DNA of 64,000 nt, from the NCBI RefSeq assembly GCF_018128065.1, contig NZ_CP072359.1, positions 372,001 to 436,000 of the forward strand, given 5' to 3'. This document shows, one piece after another, positions 45,344-54,294 of this stretch. A program made the position numbers and the translations under genes. Numbering within the stretch: position 1 is the first letter of the stretch; each line of letters begins with the position of its first letter. The DNA is from Prevotella melaninogenica (GTDB lineage Bacteria > Bacteroidota > Bacteroidia > Bacteroidales > Bacteroidaceae). Under the pieces are notes generated by a model. The model was not told the DNA's origin, made no database searches, and was given only the letters and a program-made list of their open reading frames with translations.

Positions 45344-45727
45344 ATGAAAAAGAAACCAACCTATAAAGTCCCTGTTTCCATCTGTGCGATTGTATTAGTG
45401 GTAGGTGCAATCGTACTTGCTATTCTTATGGAAACACGTGAGATGGCACCTCCTCGTAAGTATGAGGTGGACATGTCGGGTGAGGTTATCGGCATTGATA
45501 ACGGTCCGAAGATTCCTGTGTTGACAAAGGAAGAAGAAAAAGAGGTAGAAGTGAAAGAGGTAAAGAAAAAAGAAACCCCTAAAGAAGAGACTTCAGAATC
45601 AGAGAAAACCGAAGAACCAGAGGCTCCTGTCATTGTTCCTAATGTGCCTGAAGGACAGACAGAACCTGTTGTGAAGGCTCCAATGCCTGAGATTAAGAAG
45701 CCTACAATTGATAAGATTGAAAACTAA
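45344..45727 (+). CDS. Small membrane-anchored protein with Glu/Lys/Pro-rich tail
   Basis: 127 residues: a basic N terminus, one membrane segment (about 9-29, VSICAIVLVVGAIVLAILM), a short ordered stretch (KYEVDMSGEVIGIDNG) and a long charged, proline-bearing tail (about 62-127). The plan resembles the periplasmic arm of a TonB-like or anchoring protein but no TonB domain is present. Function unknown. Confidence 0.7.
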   Translation: MKKKPTYKVPVSICAIVLVVGAIVLAILMETREMAPPRKYEVDMSGEVIGIDNGPKIPVLTKEEEKEVEVKEVKKKETPKEETSESEKTEEPEAPVIVPNVPEGQTEPVVKAPMPEIKKPTIDKIEN

Positions 45728-45764
45728 GTACTTATCTAAGTAAATTGTGTCAACAGCAAAATAC

Positions 45765-45849
45765 CACTTTGATAAGTTCATTGTTTTAGACAAAATGATA
45801 AATCAAAGACCCTTTCAAAACTCGTCATCGAGTAGAGAAAGGGTCTTTT
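45765..45849 (+). repeat. Duplicated terminator block, copy 1
   Basis: CACTTTGATAAGTTCA followed by GACAAAATGATAAAT and a hairpin AAAGACCCTTTC / GAAAGGGTCTTT (45805-45850) with an inner CTCG/CGAG stem and a T run. It terminates the 127-aa gene. A second copy lies 396 bases downstream. Confidence 0.85.
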
Positions 45850-45850
45850 T
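45805..45850 (+). terminator. Terminator, first copy
   Basis: AAAGACCCTTTC with its complement GAAAGGGTCTTTTT, about 80 bases after the stop of the 127-aa gene. Confidence 0.85.
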
Positions 45851-45928
45851 GGGTGAGTAGGAAAAAACTGTTACAAAGGGTTTCTCGGTTATCCCCCTCC
45901 CTCTTTGGGGAGGGGCTGGAACCAGCAA

Positions 45929-46156
45929 TTAATTTTCCTGTCATTTCTGTCATTTCTATTAAACACTTAACTTGTTATATCACAGAAAGATATACGAAAT
46001 GTTAAAAGTGACAGCAAAACGGAAACAAAACTATTCTTGTATTTTATGTGATAATTTCTCTCTTATTTGGGAACACTTATCATTCCATAGTTTGGAAAGA
46101 GTTTTTTTATAATTAGCTATTTGTGTACCATTTCCCCACCTTTTTCCTACTGAGCC
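45929..46156 (-). repeat. TGTCA-bounded dispersed repeat, second long copy
   Basis: Homologous along its whole length to 28420-28639, with the same CTACTGAGCC right end. A degenerate G-rich hairpin precedes it (about 45890-45915), as at 28340. It lies between the two copies of the terminator block. Confidence 0.8.
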
Positions 46157-46160
46157 AAAA

Positions 46161-46245
46161 CACTTTGGCAAGTTCATTATTCAAGACAAAATGATAAATA
46201 AAAGACCCTTTCAAAACTCGTTATCGAGCAGAGAAAGGGTCTTTT
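46161..46245 (-). repeat. Duplicated terminator block, copy 2
   Basis: CACTTTGGCAAGTTCA, GACAAAATGATAAAT and the AAAGACCCTTTC hairpin as in copy 1 (45765-45849), with a few substitutions. The hairpin (46201-46246) here also serves the convergent zinc-ribbon gene. Confidence 0.85.
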
Positions 46246-46246
46246 T
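46201..46246. terminator. Terminator, second copy
   Basis: AAAGACCCTTTC / GAAAGGGTCTTTTT hairpin with inner CTCG/CGAG stem, between convergent genes. Confidence 0.8.
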
Positions 46247-46302
46247 ATCTTTCCGTTAGCCACATCATTGGTCCAGTAGGAAAAAGAGATGAGATTAGTA
46301 TA

Positions 46303-47712
46303 TTACCATCTGACTTGGGTTATCCTACCATTTTTGACTGTTGCCGTGATAACATAGCTACGCTTTGACTTACCTCCTTTTCGTTCAATGTCAAGCGTTG
46401 CAGGTATCTTTACTCGAACTTCTGCACCAGCCTCATTGCTCTTTTTGCTTACCTCTGCTGGTGAACCAAGTCGCCAATTAAGCGTCTTGACATCAGCCTG
46501 ATAAAGTTTATCAGTCATATAACGACGGATGTCTTTTGCTGTTGAACCGCCTGCTCCGAGGAAGTTTAATGATGGAGCAACAGCACCGGCAATCTTATCG
46601 TTGCTCTTACTATTAATACCTTGCAAGAGTTGGCGTACAGCAGCAACGGCTCGTGTGCGTTCCCCTTCCGATACTTTTAACTCCACAGGCTCTTCCTTTT
46701 CTGCTTGTGCAGGGGAAGATGATGCCATCAGACTTTTCAGTTTCTCATCAGCTTCCCTGCTGTGGATGCCGTTAGGATGTTGTGCCTTATAGCCGAGAAA
46801 AGCATCCTCATTGTTTTTAGCAACAGCTTGTGCCCAATCCATCTCGTCAATTTTGGTTTCAAACTCGCCACGATATTTTGAGTCTGGGTACTTCGCAATG
46901 AACTGTTGTAGCACTTCCTTTGAGTTGCTGGTCAATGCAACAGACAAGTCATTATTGGCTTGTTGCATCGTCTGTGTGGTTGTTGACAACTCCTTTAGGC
47001 GTGCTGACACACTGTCACGATGTGCTTTAGAGGCTGTTGGATTTTCCTTGAGATAATTCTTTAATACCGTAGGCTCGTTGCTACTAATTGCTTGTGCAAA
47101 AGCCTCCTGCTCGCTGTTAGCTTTGCTGATACCCACGCCTTGGTTATAAAGGAAGAGCAATACGGCAGCAGTGATGGCAGCGATGAGCAATGAAACAGCC
47201 AGTGAAAGATGGTTATTCTTGTCGGAAGTGTTCGCCTCCTCGTTCTCTTTGCCCTCTACAATTGCCTCAGCATTCGCAATCACCTCTTCATCAGCATTGT
47301 TGTCAATGATGAAATCGGCATCAACAGCCTCATCCTCTATTTCAGACTTGCGTAAAGAATCTTGTATTTTAGCGTTGTAGTTATCCCCTTCGTTCTCTTT
47401 TGCTTCCTGTGTAGGGATAATCACATCCTCATTTTCAGTTGCGTCTTCCTTGTCAACAGACATAAGTACAATGGGTTCCTGCTCGTTACTTTCGTTAGTA
47501 GCCCCATCAGTGTGGTGCTCAGTAGTAGTTGCGGAAGACTCTTTATGGCGTTCCGTATGATGACAATTCGGACAAGATGGCTCCTCTTTGAGGTATAATT
47601 CACTGCAATAAGAACATTTAATGATATGTCCGGCAATCTCTACACCGCAGCTTGGGCATACGGGAGCCTTATCGCTCACTTGATGGCCACATTCAGGACA
47701 TTTGATGATCAT
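46303..47712 (-). CDS. Double zinc-ribbon membrane protein
   Basis: 469 residues. Two zinc ribbons at the N terminus (Cys 5, 8, 19, 22 and 33, 36, 47, 50), an acidic low-complexity region (about 60-165), one membrane segment (about 169-191) and an extracytoplasmic part with helical repeats (NEPTVLKNYLKENPTASKAHRD, SNSKEVLQQFIAKYPDSKYRGEF, NNEDAFLGYKAQHPNGIHSREA) followed by an NTF2-like alpha/beta domain at the end. A scaffolding or envelope-sensing role is plausible from this plan, but no specific function is known to me. Single gene. Confidence 0.75.
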   Translation of the reverse strand: MIIKCPECGHQVSDKAPVCPSCGVEIAGHIIKCSYCSELYLKEEPSCPNCHHTERHKESSATTTEHHTDGATNESNEQEPIVLMSVDKEDATENEDVIIPTQEAKENEGDNYNAKIQDSLRKSEIEDEAVDADFIIDNNADEEVIANAEAIVEGKENEEANTSDKNNHLSLAVSLLIAAITAAVLLFLYNQGVGISKANSEQEAFAQAISSNEPTVLKNYLKENPTASKAHRDSVSARLKELSTTTQTMQQANNDLSVALTSNSKEVLQQFIAKYPDSKYRGEFETKIDEMDWAQAVAKNNEDAFLGYKAQHPNGIHSREADEKLKSLMASSSPAQAEKEEPVELKVSEGERTRAVAAVRQLLQGINSKSNDKIAGAVAPSLNFLGAGGSTAKDIRRYMTDKLYQADVKTLNWRLGSPAEVSKKSNEAGAEVRVKIPATLDIERKGGKSKRSYVITATVKNGRITQVRW

Positions 47713-47774
47713 TTATCTAATGTAAGATTATAGTAGGGTGATAATATTCTTTTCCTTTTCTCTTTGTGTCGACG

Positions 47775-48482
47775 CTATCGCCTTCGTCGGTATCGTATCT
47801 CGCGCATACTATGCTTACCCATCAGTCGAGACTTATCAACATAGCCATTGACACCGTTGATACGTCCCTTTCCAGTGTACTGCCAAGCAAAGATGTCTCT
47901 TCCATCATTCAGTTCTGGCTCACGCCCATTATACTGTGCAATGAAAAGGAGATAGCCGTTGAGTGCACCGCTGAGATAACGATTATAGAAGTTTGTATAG
48001 GTGTAAACCAAGGGTTTGACACCGTACTCCTTTGTCATAAGTATGAGAAACTTCTGCAAGCTATCACGCAATGCCTCAGTACTCAGTCCGCCAGTCGTCT
48101 CAATGTCTACCATCGGGATGAGGTCTTGGTCTTGTGGGCGACACTGCATACGGAAGTTACGCAACTGTTCCTCTTGTGGGACAGCTGGACGATAAAAGTG
48201 GTAAGACCCCACATTCATACCGTAACGTTGTGCTGCTTCGATATTGTCAAGATAGCGTTGGTCGATACGCGACCCACCTTCAGTAGCTTTTAAGTAAACG
48301 TAATTGAGCTTATGATTGCTATTCTCTGCTACTGTTTCCCACCATACATCACCCTGATAATGGCTCATATCAAGTCCATGTACATGGCTGCAAGTGTCTT
48401 CACATTGAATTGTATATTGTGCCTTAAGACCTGCAAAAGAGAATATGCAGGCTATGAGCATTATTATCTTTTTAAACTTCAT
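47775..48482 (-). CDS. GH25-family muramidase (exported)
   Basis: 235 residues with a signal peptide (about 1-21). GH25 marks are GLDMSHYQGDV (D38), YLKATEGG, GSYHFYRP and the catalytic VDIE (D126, E128), ending in FAWQYTGKGRINGVNGYVD. It hydrolyses the glycan backbone of peptidoglycan. The basic tail (REIRYRRRR) is unusual. A -7 box TATCTTTG (48495 to 48488) ends 5 bases before the ATG, so the mRNA is probably leaderless. Confidence 0.9.
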   Translation of the reverse strand: MKFKKIIMLIACIFSFAGLKAQYTIQCEDTCSHVHGLDMSHYQGDVWWETVAENSNHKLNYVYLKATEGGSRIDQRYLDNIEAAQRYGMNVGSYHFYRPAVPQEEQLRNFRMQCRPQDQDLIPMVDIETTGGLSTEALRDSLQKFLILMTKEYGVKPLVYTYTNFYNRYLSGALNGYLLFIAQYNGREPELNDGRDIFAWQYTGKGRINGVNGYVDKSRLMGKHSMREIRYRRRR

Positions 48483-48487
48483 AAGTG

Positions 48488-48495
48488 CAAAGATA
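48488..48495 (-). promoter_or_regulatory. -7 box almost touching the GH25 start codon
   Basis: TATCTTTG on the minus strand with only 5 bases between box and ATG. Confidence 0.5.
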
Positions 48496-48665
48496 ACATT
48501 TTAAGTTGAGATAACCGTCTGAACAATATATAATTCTGTGGATTTTAGTATTTCTTAATTCATAAATCATTGAGTTATTGCTGTTTTCTCACAACAATTT
48601 GTTCTCAACTCAGCAACACATTGAATGGTGCTGACCATCAGCACAACGCAGAAAAAGGTTTCCTA

Positions 48666-49358
48666 CTATACCTCTGCAGCCTTGCAATACTGGTCGTAAA
48701 GCCACTTCTTTTGTTCAGCTATGGTGAGATGGCTGTTATCAAGTTCGATGGCATCATCAGCTTTACGGAGTGGTGATGTCTCACGATGAGAGTCAATATA
48801 GTCGCGTTCTTGCACATTCTTGAGGATATCGGCAAAGTCTGCCTCCATACCCTTCGTCTTCAATTCGTCATAACGACGCTGCGCACGCACCTCAGCTGAT
48901 GCGGTAACGAAGATTTTCAACTCGGCATGAGGGAAGACAACGGTACCAATGTCTCGCCCGTCCATAACAATACCCTTCTCTGCTCCCATACGCTGCTGCT
49001 GTTCGACAAGTGCCTTACGTACGAAGGCGAGTGTAGCAATAGGACTCACGTGTGATGAAACCTCCATTGTACGGATGTCGTTTTCAACATTTTCACCATT
49101 GAGATAGGTGTCAGGACGACCAGTTTCCTTGTTGAGTTGGAAGCTGATGTTGATATCCTTCATTTGCTCTTGCAACTCTTTCTCACGGATTGTACCATCT
49201 GCATTGAAGAGGTTATGACGCAGTGCATAGAGTGTAACAGAACGATACATTGCACCAGTATCTACATAGATATAGCCAATCTCCTTGGCAAGGTCTTTTG
49301 CCATTGTACTCTTTCCACATGATGAAAAGCCGTCGATGGCGATAGTTATTTTCTTCAT
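48666..49358 (-). CDS. cmk: Cytidylate kinase
   Basis: 230 residues from ATG 49358, chosen over an in-frame ATG 30 bases upstream because [18 protein letters not shown] is the normal Cmk start. P-loop GFSSCGKST (10-18), [16 protein letters not shown], and the lid/substrate part [14 protein letters not shown] and [12 protein letters not shown]. It phosphorylates CMP and dCMP. Single gene; AT-rich repeat block directly upstream. Confidence 0.95.
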   Translation of the reverse strand: MKKITIAIDGFSSCGKSTMAKDLAKEIGYIYVDTGAMYRSVTLYALRHNLFNADGTIREKELQEQMKDINISFQLNKETGRPDTYLNGENVENDIRTMEVSSHVSPIATLAFVRKALVEQQQRMGAEKGIVMDGRDIGTVVFPHAELKIFVTASAEVRAQRRYDELKTKGMEADFADILKNVQERDYIDSHRETSPLRKADDAIELDNSHLTIAEQKKWLYDQYCKAAEV

Positions 49359-49369
49359 ATATTTTGTTA

Positions 49370-49500
49370 ATTCATAATTCACATCCACTTAATTCATAAT
49401 TCATAATTCACAATTCATAATTATGAATACCGATGCTTAATATGTTTATTGCTACTGCTTAATATGTTTATTGTTATAAACAGCTTGTCAATTCATTATC
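49370..49500 (+). repeat. Dispersed AT-rich repeat block between tatD and cmk
   Basis: TTCATAATTCATAATTCACAATTCATAATTATGA-type sequence, then two copies of TGCTTAATATGTTTATTGYTA (about 49433 and 49457) and CAGCTTGTCAATTC. It separates two codirectional minus-strand genes. Confidence 0.65.
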
Positions 49501-49505
49501 ACCTA

Positions 49506-50318
49506 TCATTTAACACCAAACACTCTATACACATTCTCATTGGTTTGGCGGGCAAATTCGGATTCATCAATGCCATAACTAAGGGCAAGTGTGCGCATTA
49601 CTTCTACGATAAAGGCACTTTCGTTGCGCTTACCACGATGGGGAACAGGTGCCATATAAGGGCTATCGGTTTCAAGGACGATGCGGTCGAGAGGTACTGC
49701 AGCAGGCAAATCTTCACGTAGATGACTGCTCTTAAAGGTGGACACACCACCGATGCCTAACATAAAACGGTCGAAACGGAGGAACTCCTCTGCTTCTTTC
49801 TGATTACCAGTAAAACAGTGGAAGACACCCCCTGGCAGTTCTTTCTTATAGGGTCGCATGATGTGTAACATCTCGTTTTGTGCCTTACGGCAGTGTATCA
49901 TCAGCGGAAGACGTGTCTCAACGCTCCATTTCACAGCCTCTTCAAAGGCGGCAAGCTGCTGCTTTTCGTACTCACGTGTCCAATAGAAATCGAGTCCTAC
50001 CTCACCAATGGCAATGACCGTCTCACCTGGTTTTGCTGTTCCCTCTGCCTTTTGACGGAGCGAGAGGAGGATTCGTTCGTGCATAGCGTCCAATACTTCA
50101 CGCCAATTATCGCGTACCTCCTCTGGCTGCAACCCTATCATCGGATAGCAAATATCAGGATACTGACGACATACAGCTAATACGGTATCCATGGATTTGA
50201 GGTCGATAGCAGGTAGGAATATCTTTCCTACACCTGCCTCACGAGCACGATTGATAACCTCTGGTAGGTCATCAGCAAAGTCTTCTACATCTAAATGTGC
50301 GTGGGTGTCGATAATCAT
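49506..50318 (-). CDS. TatD-family metal-dependent hydrolase
   Basis: 270 residues from ATG 50318, where MIIDTHAHLD begins; the open frame extends 49 codons further but those only translate the AACACCCA repeat. Metal ligands: HAHLD (H6, H8), GEVGLDFYW (Glu), MIHCRKA (His), VFHCFTG (His) and ETDSPYMAP (Asp). The family has DNase or quality-control activity in the cytoplasm. Translation starts directly after the repeat without a ribosome-binding site. The polyprenyl synthase gene lies upstream on the same strand. Confidence 0.92.
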   Translation of the reverse strand: MIIDTHAHLDVEDFADDLPEVINRAREAGVGKIFLPAIDLKSMDTVLAVCRQYPDICYPMIGLQPEEVRDNWREVLDAMHERILLSLRQKAEGTAKPGETVIAIGEVGLDFYWTREYEKQQLAAFEEAVKWSVETRLPLMIHCRKAQNEMLHIMRPYKKELPGGVFHCFTGNQKEAEEFLRFDRFMLGIGGVSTFKSSHLREDLPAAVPLDRIVLETDSPYMAPVPHRGKRNESAFIVEVMRTLALSYGIDESEFARQTNENVYRVFGVK

Positions 50319-50425
50319 TGGGTGTTGGGTGATGAATGTTGGGTGTTGGGTGATAGGTGTTAAATGTTGGGTGTTGATGAAGTGTTTGTTGGGTGTTGGA
50401 TGTTGAATGTTGGGTGTTGTTGATT
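50319..50425 (-). repeat. AACACCCA-type repeat leader in front of tatD
   Basis: On the minus strand a degenerate array of CACCCAACA and TTCAACACC words ends with CACCCAACACCCA directly at the ATG. The same array type precedes the genes at 55998 and 57399. Confidence 0.8.
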
Positions 50426-50503
50426 TGTTGGATGACAGGTCTTGACGAGTAGTATTTCTCAGCAATCAATGCACCTATTTAACTTTATCCTAACCTTATC
50501 CTA

Positions 50504-50541
50504 TTTGCCTCCCTCCCCTTTCGGGGAGGGTCGGGGTGGGG
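50504..50541 (-). repeat. G-rich dispersed hairpin, copy 2
   Basis: CCTCCCTCCCCTTTCGGGGA then GGGTCGGGGTGGGG. On the coding strand of the polyprenyl synthase it begins a few bases after the stop codon and may act as a terminator. Confidence 0.75.
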
Positions 50542-50547
50542 CTTTTC

Positions 50548-51522
50548 TTATCTCTTCCTATGCATCATCTTCTGTGCATAAGCTAATAGTTCAGCCTTAC
50601 GTTCATCAGGCAGGTTCACAGCAGCAAGGTATTTGTTAGCCTCATCAAAATAATAGTTGATGCGCTCAATTGCCATCTTGTCAACACCGATGTTATTGTA
50701 TAGATGAGTGACAGCGGTAACTTTCTCTTCGTGATTAAAGTTCTCGCAATTAATCCACTTCTCTAATTCCTTACGCTGACGAGCATTCGCTTTGTTGAAA
50801 GCATTGATGAGCATATAAGTCTTTTTGTTGCAGACAATATCGCCACCTACCTTCTTGCCGAACACTTTTGGGTCGCCATAGACATCGAGGTAATCGTCTT
50901 GCAGCTGGAAAGCCAGACCAATCTGTTCGCCAAACTTATAGAGATTTTCTATATCTTCAGCTGGTGCGTCAGCGAGGATAGCACCAATCTTCATCGCACA
51001 AGCTAATAGTACACTCGTCTTCAGACGAATCATCTCAATGTATTCCTCCTCCTTTACGTCATTACGATTCTCAAACTCCATGTCATACTGCTGACCCTCA
51101 CCAATCTCAAGTGCCGTAATAGTAAAAAGACGGAGCACCTCACGGAGATACTTCGTGTCACACTGTTCCATTCTTTCGAAAGCTAAAACCAGCATAGAGT
51201 CGCCCGAAAGGATAGCCGTGTTAGCATCCCAACGCACATGAACCGTCTGCTGTCCACGTCGAAGTGGTGCATCATCCATCAAGTCATCGTGCAAAAGTGT
51301 ATAGTTATGGTAGGTCTCAAGGGCGCAAGCCGGTGAGAGGATTGTCTCTGGGTCGTCCTTAAAAAGATTGTATGAGAGGAGCATCAACGTAGGACGAATG
51401 CGCTTTCCTCCGAGTGAGAGGACATATTTTATAGGGTCATACAAACTCTGTGGCTTACGGTCGTAAGTGAGATTGTCAATATACTCATTAATTTTACTCA
51501 GAATTTCATCAGCAGTATACAT
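50548..51522 (-). CDS. Polyprenyl (isoprenoid) diphosphate synthase
   Basis: 324 residues. The first Asp-rich motif is DDLMDD (79-84) with the following LRRG, the second DDYLD (209-213); GGKRIRP (38-44) binds the pyrophosphate. It elongates allylic diphosphates with isopentenyl diphosphate for quinone or undecaprenyl carriers; chain length cannot be read with confidence. Cytoplasmic, helical. The next gene downstream is tatD. Confidence 0.92.
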   Translation of the reverse strand: MYTADEILSKINEYIDNLTYDRKPQSLYDPIKYVLSLGGKRIRPTLMLLSYNLFKDDPETILSPACALETYHNYTLLHDDLMDDAPLRRGQQTVHVRWDANTAILSGDSMLVLAFERMEQCDTKYLREVLRLFTITALEIGEGQQYDMEFENRNDVKEEEYIEMIRLKTSVLLACAMKIGAILADAPAEDIENLYKFGEQIGLAFQLQDDYLDVYGDPKVFGKKVGGDIVCNKKTYMLINAFNKANARQRKELEKWINCENFNHEEKVTAVTHLYNNIGVDKMAIERINYYFDEANKYLAAVNLPDERKAELLAYAQKMMHRKR

Positions 51523-51587
51523 ATAGAGTTGGGGTTAAAAGTTATTTAATATTCATCGTTAAATTAGTCTCTGACAGATCAGACACC

Positions 51588-52385
51588 TTATGAGAGTTGG
51601 AAGACAAACGGTATCTCTATCAACGAACGGCAGGGTTTATTCTTCTCTATGCCTGGTTTCCATTTGCCCATTGTCTTGAGAACGCGCAGGACTTCATCGT
51701 TAAGAACGGGTACTTTTCCACTCTTTATATTGACATCATCAACCGTACCATCGGTATTAATGATGAACGTAATATTCACCGTGCCTTGCAGTTTGTTCTC
51801 TTTTGCAGCGGCAGGATATTGCAATGTCTTTGTAAGCCATTTCATAAACTCCACCCATCCACCTGGTGGTGTAGGTGTTTCGGAGAGGATTCGCTTACTA
51901 ACCTTGTCGTCATAGCGTTCCACAACCTTGTCGGAAGTGTCATCAGTCATCTTCTCCATCTCCTTTTTAGCTTCTTCTTTTATCTTCGGAGGTTCAGGAG
52001 TTGTGGACACCATAGGCATAACTATCGGTTCATCACTCACCTGTGGCGCACCCGTTTTCTTATCATTCGAGTTCATACTTCCCGCATCGTGAGGTGTCAC
52101 CTTATTCGGAACGTCACGGCGTTTGAGGTTGAGCAGGTCCTCCATCGTTGGCTTCTTATCCTCTTGCGTCTTGGCAAGGTTCTGCTGATCGATGGCAGGC
52201 AACATATCCATATCGTGCAGCGTGACGTTCTTGATGGTCTTAGTATTAGCCGAATCATCATCACTCCCCGTTGCATTATACTCCATGGCAACAAAGAAGA
52301 AAGACAGTGCAACAATGATTCCCAAGAGGAAACCAACCCACCGCTTATTCTCTAAATCTGCTCTATTTGACTTCTTTATTTCCAA
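51588..52385 (-). CDS. TonB-family energy transducer
   Basis: 266 residues if started at TTG 52385, where EIKKSNRADLENKRWVGFLLG begins, the usual N terminus of Bacteroidales TonB proteins; the frame stays open 22 codons upstream but that part looks non-coding. Membrane segment about 18-36, a Lys/Glu/Pro-rich periplasmic stretch, and the TonB C-terminal domain (about 180-266, GGWVEFMKWLTKTLQYP, GTVNITFIINTDGTVDDV, WKPGIEKNKPCRSLIEIPFVF). It passes inner-membrane energy to receptors such as those at 4091 and 14112. Divergent from porQ. Confidence 0.88.
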   Translation of the reverse strand: MEIKKSNRADLENKRWVGFLLGIIVALSFFFVAMEYNATGSDDDSANTKTIKNVTLHDMDMLPAIDQQNLAKTQEDKKPTMEDLLNLKRRDVPNKVTPHDAGSMNSNDKKTGAPQVSDEPIVMPMVSTTPEPPKIKEEAKKEMEKMTDDTSDKVVERYDDKVSKRILSETPTPPGGWVEFMKWLTKTLQYPAAAKENKLQGTVNITFIINTDGTVDDVNIKSGKVPVLNDEVLRVLKTMGKWKPGIEKNKPCRSLIEIPFVFQLS

Positions 52386-52496
52386 GATAAGATATACTAA
52401 ACACCTATTTCTGCCGTTATACAATCCATAATGGGCACAAAAACGCCACATTAAAGTTGCAACGACAAAAGTAATAAGATATTCGGAAAAAGATGT

Positions 52497-52504
52497 AACT
52501 TTGC
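52497..52504 (+). promoter_or_regulatory. -7 box of porQ
   Basis: TAACTTTG, 21 bases before the ATG at 52526, in the gap shared with the divergent tonB-like gene. Confidence 0.5.
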
Positions 52505-52525
52505 CGAGAAATTAATTTAGATTAA

Positions 52526-53470
52526 ATGAAAAAAATCGTTTTCACCCTCCTCTTAGTCCTTTTTGCGGCTGTAATCAGGGCACAGGAGAGTCAAACTGAA
52601 TACAACTTCCTACGTCTTCCAGTGAGTGCACACGCTGCTGCTTTGGGCGGTGAGAATATTACTATCATTGAAGACGACCCTTCGCTGATGTTCTCTAACC
52701 CTGCGTTGGCATCGTCAGTGAGCGATAAAACGGTGGGACTTAGCTATATGAATTATATGCGAGGGGCAAATTATATGGGTGTTTCTTATACTAAGGCATT
52801 GGGCGAAAAGGCTACACTCGCAGGTGGTGTACAGTATATGAACTACGGAAAAATGAAGGAAGTCGATGCAAATAACGTACAGACTGGTACTTTCAACGCT
52901 AATGAGATTGCCGTGGAAGGTATCTTCGCCTATGAATTAGCACGTAACTTGATGGGTGGTATCACGGCAAAATTCATCACTTCCTATATTGGTAATTACA
53001 ACTCTATGGCAGTGGGCGTTGACCTCGGTCTCAACTGGTATGAACCTGAAAGACAATGGTCGGTATCCTTGGTTGCCAAGAACCTCGGCGGACAGATTAA
53101 GGCTTACGAAGAGAATTATGGTAAGATGCCTATCGATGTGCAAGTGGGTGTGAGCAAGACTTTCGCAGCTCTCCCTGTTAGAGTATCGGCAACGCTCGTC
53201 GACCTGACCCATTACGATTATCGTTTTATCAATCACCTCAATCTTGGTGCAGACATCTTGTTGTCTGAAAGTATTTGGATTGGAGGTGGTTATAACTTCC
53301 GTAGAGCTGACGAAATGACCATTGGCAAGGCAGATAATGCCAGTGCTCACGGAGCTGGATTTAGCGTTGGAGCGGGTATCAACCTTGAACAATTTAAGTT
53401 AAATCTCGCTTATGGTAAGTATCATGCTGCCAGCAACTCAATATTGGTAAACCTTGCGTACTCATTCTGA
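52526..53470 (+). CDS. porQ: Type IX secretion protein PorQ
   Basis: 314 residues with a signal peptide (to about 19, IRAQ). ETEYNFLRLPVSAHAAALGG-like N terminus, repeated beta strands (YMNYGKMKEVDANN, GGITAKFITSYIGNYNS, VSATLVDLTHYDYRF, WIGGGYNFRRADEMTIG) and a terminal NLAYSF fit PorQ, an outer-membrane FadL-like barrel of the type IX secretion system that works with PorU, PorV and PorZ at the cell-surface attachment step. It is the only secretion-machine gene here; the truncated LRR gene at 28640 is a possible former cargo. Confidence 0.88.
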   Translation: MKKIVFTLLLVLFAAVIRAQESQTEYNFLRLPVSAHAAALGGENITIIEDDPSLMFSNPALASSVSDKTVGLSYMNYMRGANYMGVSYTKALGEKATLAGGVQYMNYGKMKEVDANNVQTGTFNANEIAVEGIFAYELARNLMGGITAKFITSYIGNYNSMAVGVDLGLNWYEPERQWSVSLVAKNLGGQIKAYEENYGKMPIDVQVGVSKTFAALPVRVSATLVDLTHYDYRFINHLNLGADILLSESIWIGGGYNFRRADEMTIGKADNASAHGAGFSVGAGINLEQFKLNLAYGKYHAASNSILVNLAYSF

Positions 53471-53539
53471 AAACTATTCATAATAATGAATTGAATTATG
53501 AATTAACAAAGCTTTTTCTTTCCTTTCAACATTTTTTTA

Positions 53540-53547
53540 TAATTTTG
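53540..53547 (+). promoter_or_regulatory. -7 box almost touching the zinc-ribbon gene
   Basis: TAATTTTG with 8 bases before the ATG at 53556, implying a leaderless or nearly leaderless mRNA. Confidence 0.5.
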
Positions 53548-53555
53548 CCCCCATC

Positions 53556-54116
53556 ATGAGGTATACTGTCAAATGTAATAACTGCGGTCGCGAGTTTGTG
53601 GCTGAGACTGAGAAATATGGGACAATGAAATATCGCTGCCCCTATTGTGGTAACGTATTGAACTGTAGGTTTGATGCACCGAAGTCTTTTCGCACCCATG
53701 CTCGTTCTGTTATTCCTTTGGCTGACGCATCTCCTATTGAAGTAAAGAAAGCCAAGAACCTTCCTACTGTCTCAACCCATCTTATCAGCTCACCTTCAAA
53801 AGAGAAACTTGCCGAGATGAGGAGTAAGTTAGTTGAGGCTTCCCATCGTGCCCTACACGTGTCTAAGCAGGCTGGTGAGAAACTGATGAATGCAACGGAA
53901 ACAACCAGTGAGTTTGTCAATAAATCCTCTTCACGCCTCCGTCGTTTTCAGGAAAAGTATGCGGATGGCGATCTATGGATATTCTTTGGTTTCAGTTTTG
54001 TTTTTATCCTTTCGGTCATTATTGGACTTTTCGTTTTCGCAGAGGTGGTTAAACTTTTGTCAGAAGGTCATTCCTGGCTGTTTAAGAACTACATTGAAAT
54101 AAGAAATTCATTCTAA
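53556..54116 (+). CDS. Zinc-ribbon membrane protein
   Basis: 186 residues. Zinc ribbon Cys 7, 10, 28, 31 (CNNCGREF and CPYCGNVL), a basic linker, a helical region (about 85-135, KEKLAEMRSKLVEASHRALH) and one membrane segment (about 144-168, FFGFSFVFILSVIIGLFVF). Plan similar to, but shorter than, the double-ribbon protein at 46303. Function unknown. An AT-rich gap follows. Confidence 0.75.
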   Translation: MRYTVKCNNCGREFVAETEKYGTMKYRCPYCGNVLNCRFDAPKSFRTHARSVIPLADASPIEVKKAKNLPTVSTHLISSPSKEKLAEMRSKLVEASHRALHVSKQAGEKLMNATETTSEFVNKSSSRLRRFQEKYADGDLWIFFGFSFVFILSVIIGLFVFAEVVKLLSEGHSWLFKNYIEIRNSF

Positions 54117-54294
54117 AAACAAGCTCTCTGATATCTCCTTGTTCGTTGTTTTTTGGCATCAAGATATTTAGAAAAATCCTTACACTTCGAGTCTCTTTTT
54201 TATCTTTATCATATCCAAAAATCACCAACACAAACACCTTTGCAGCTCACTTATTATAAAGCAGTTACAAAAATACTTCGCAAAAGGTGCTTAA

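Noticed and set aside
50319-50465. N-terminal extension of TatD by 49 residues
   Set aside because: The extension is only translated AACACCCA repeat; the conserved family start is at 50318.
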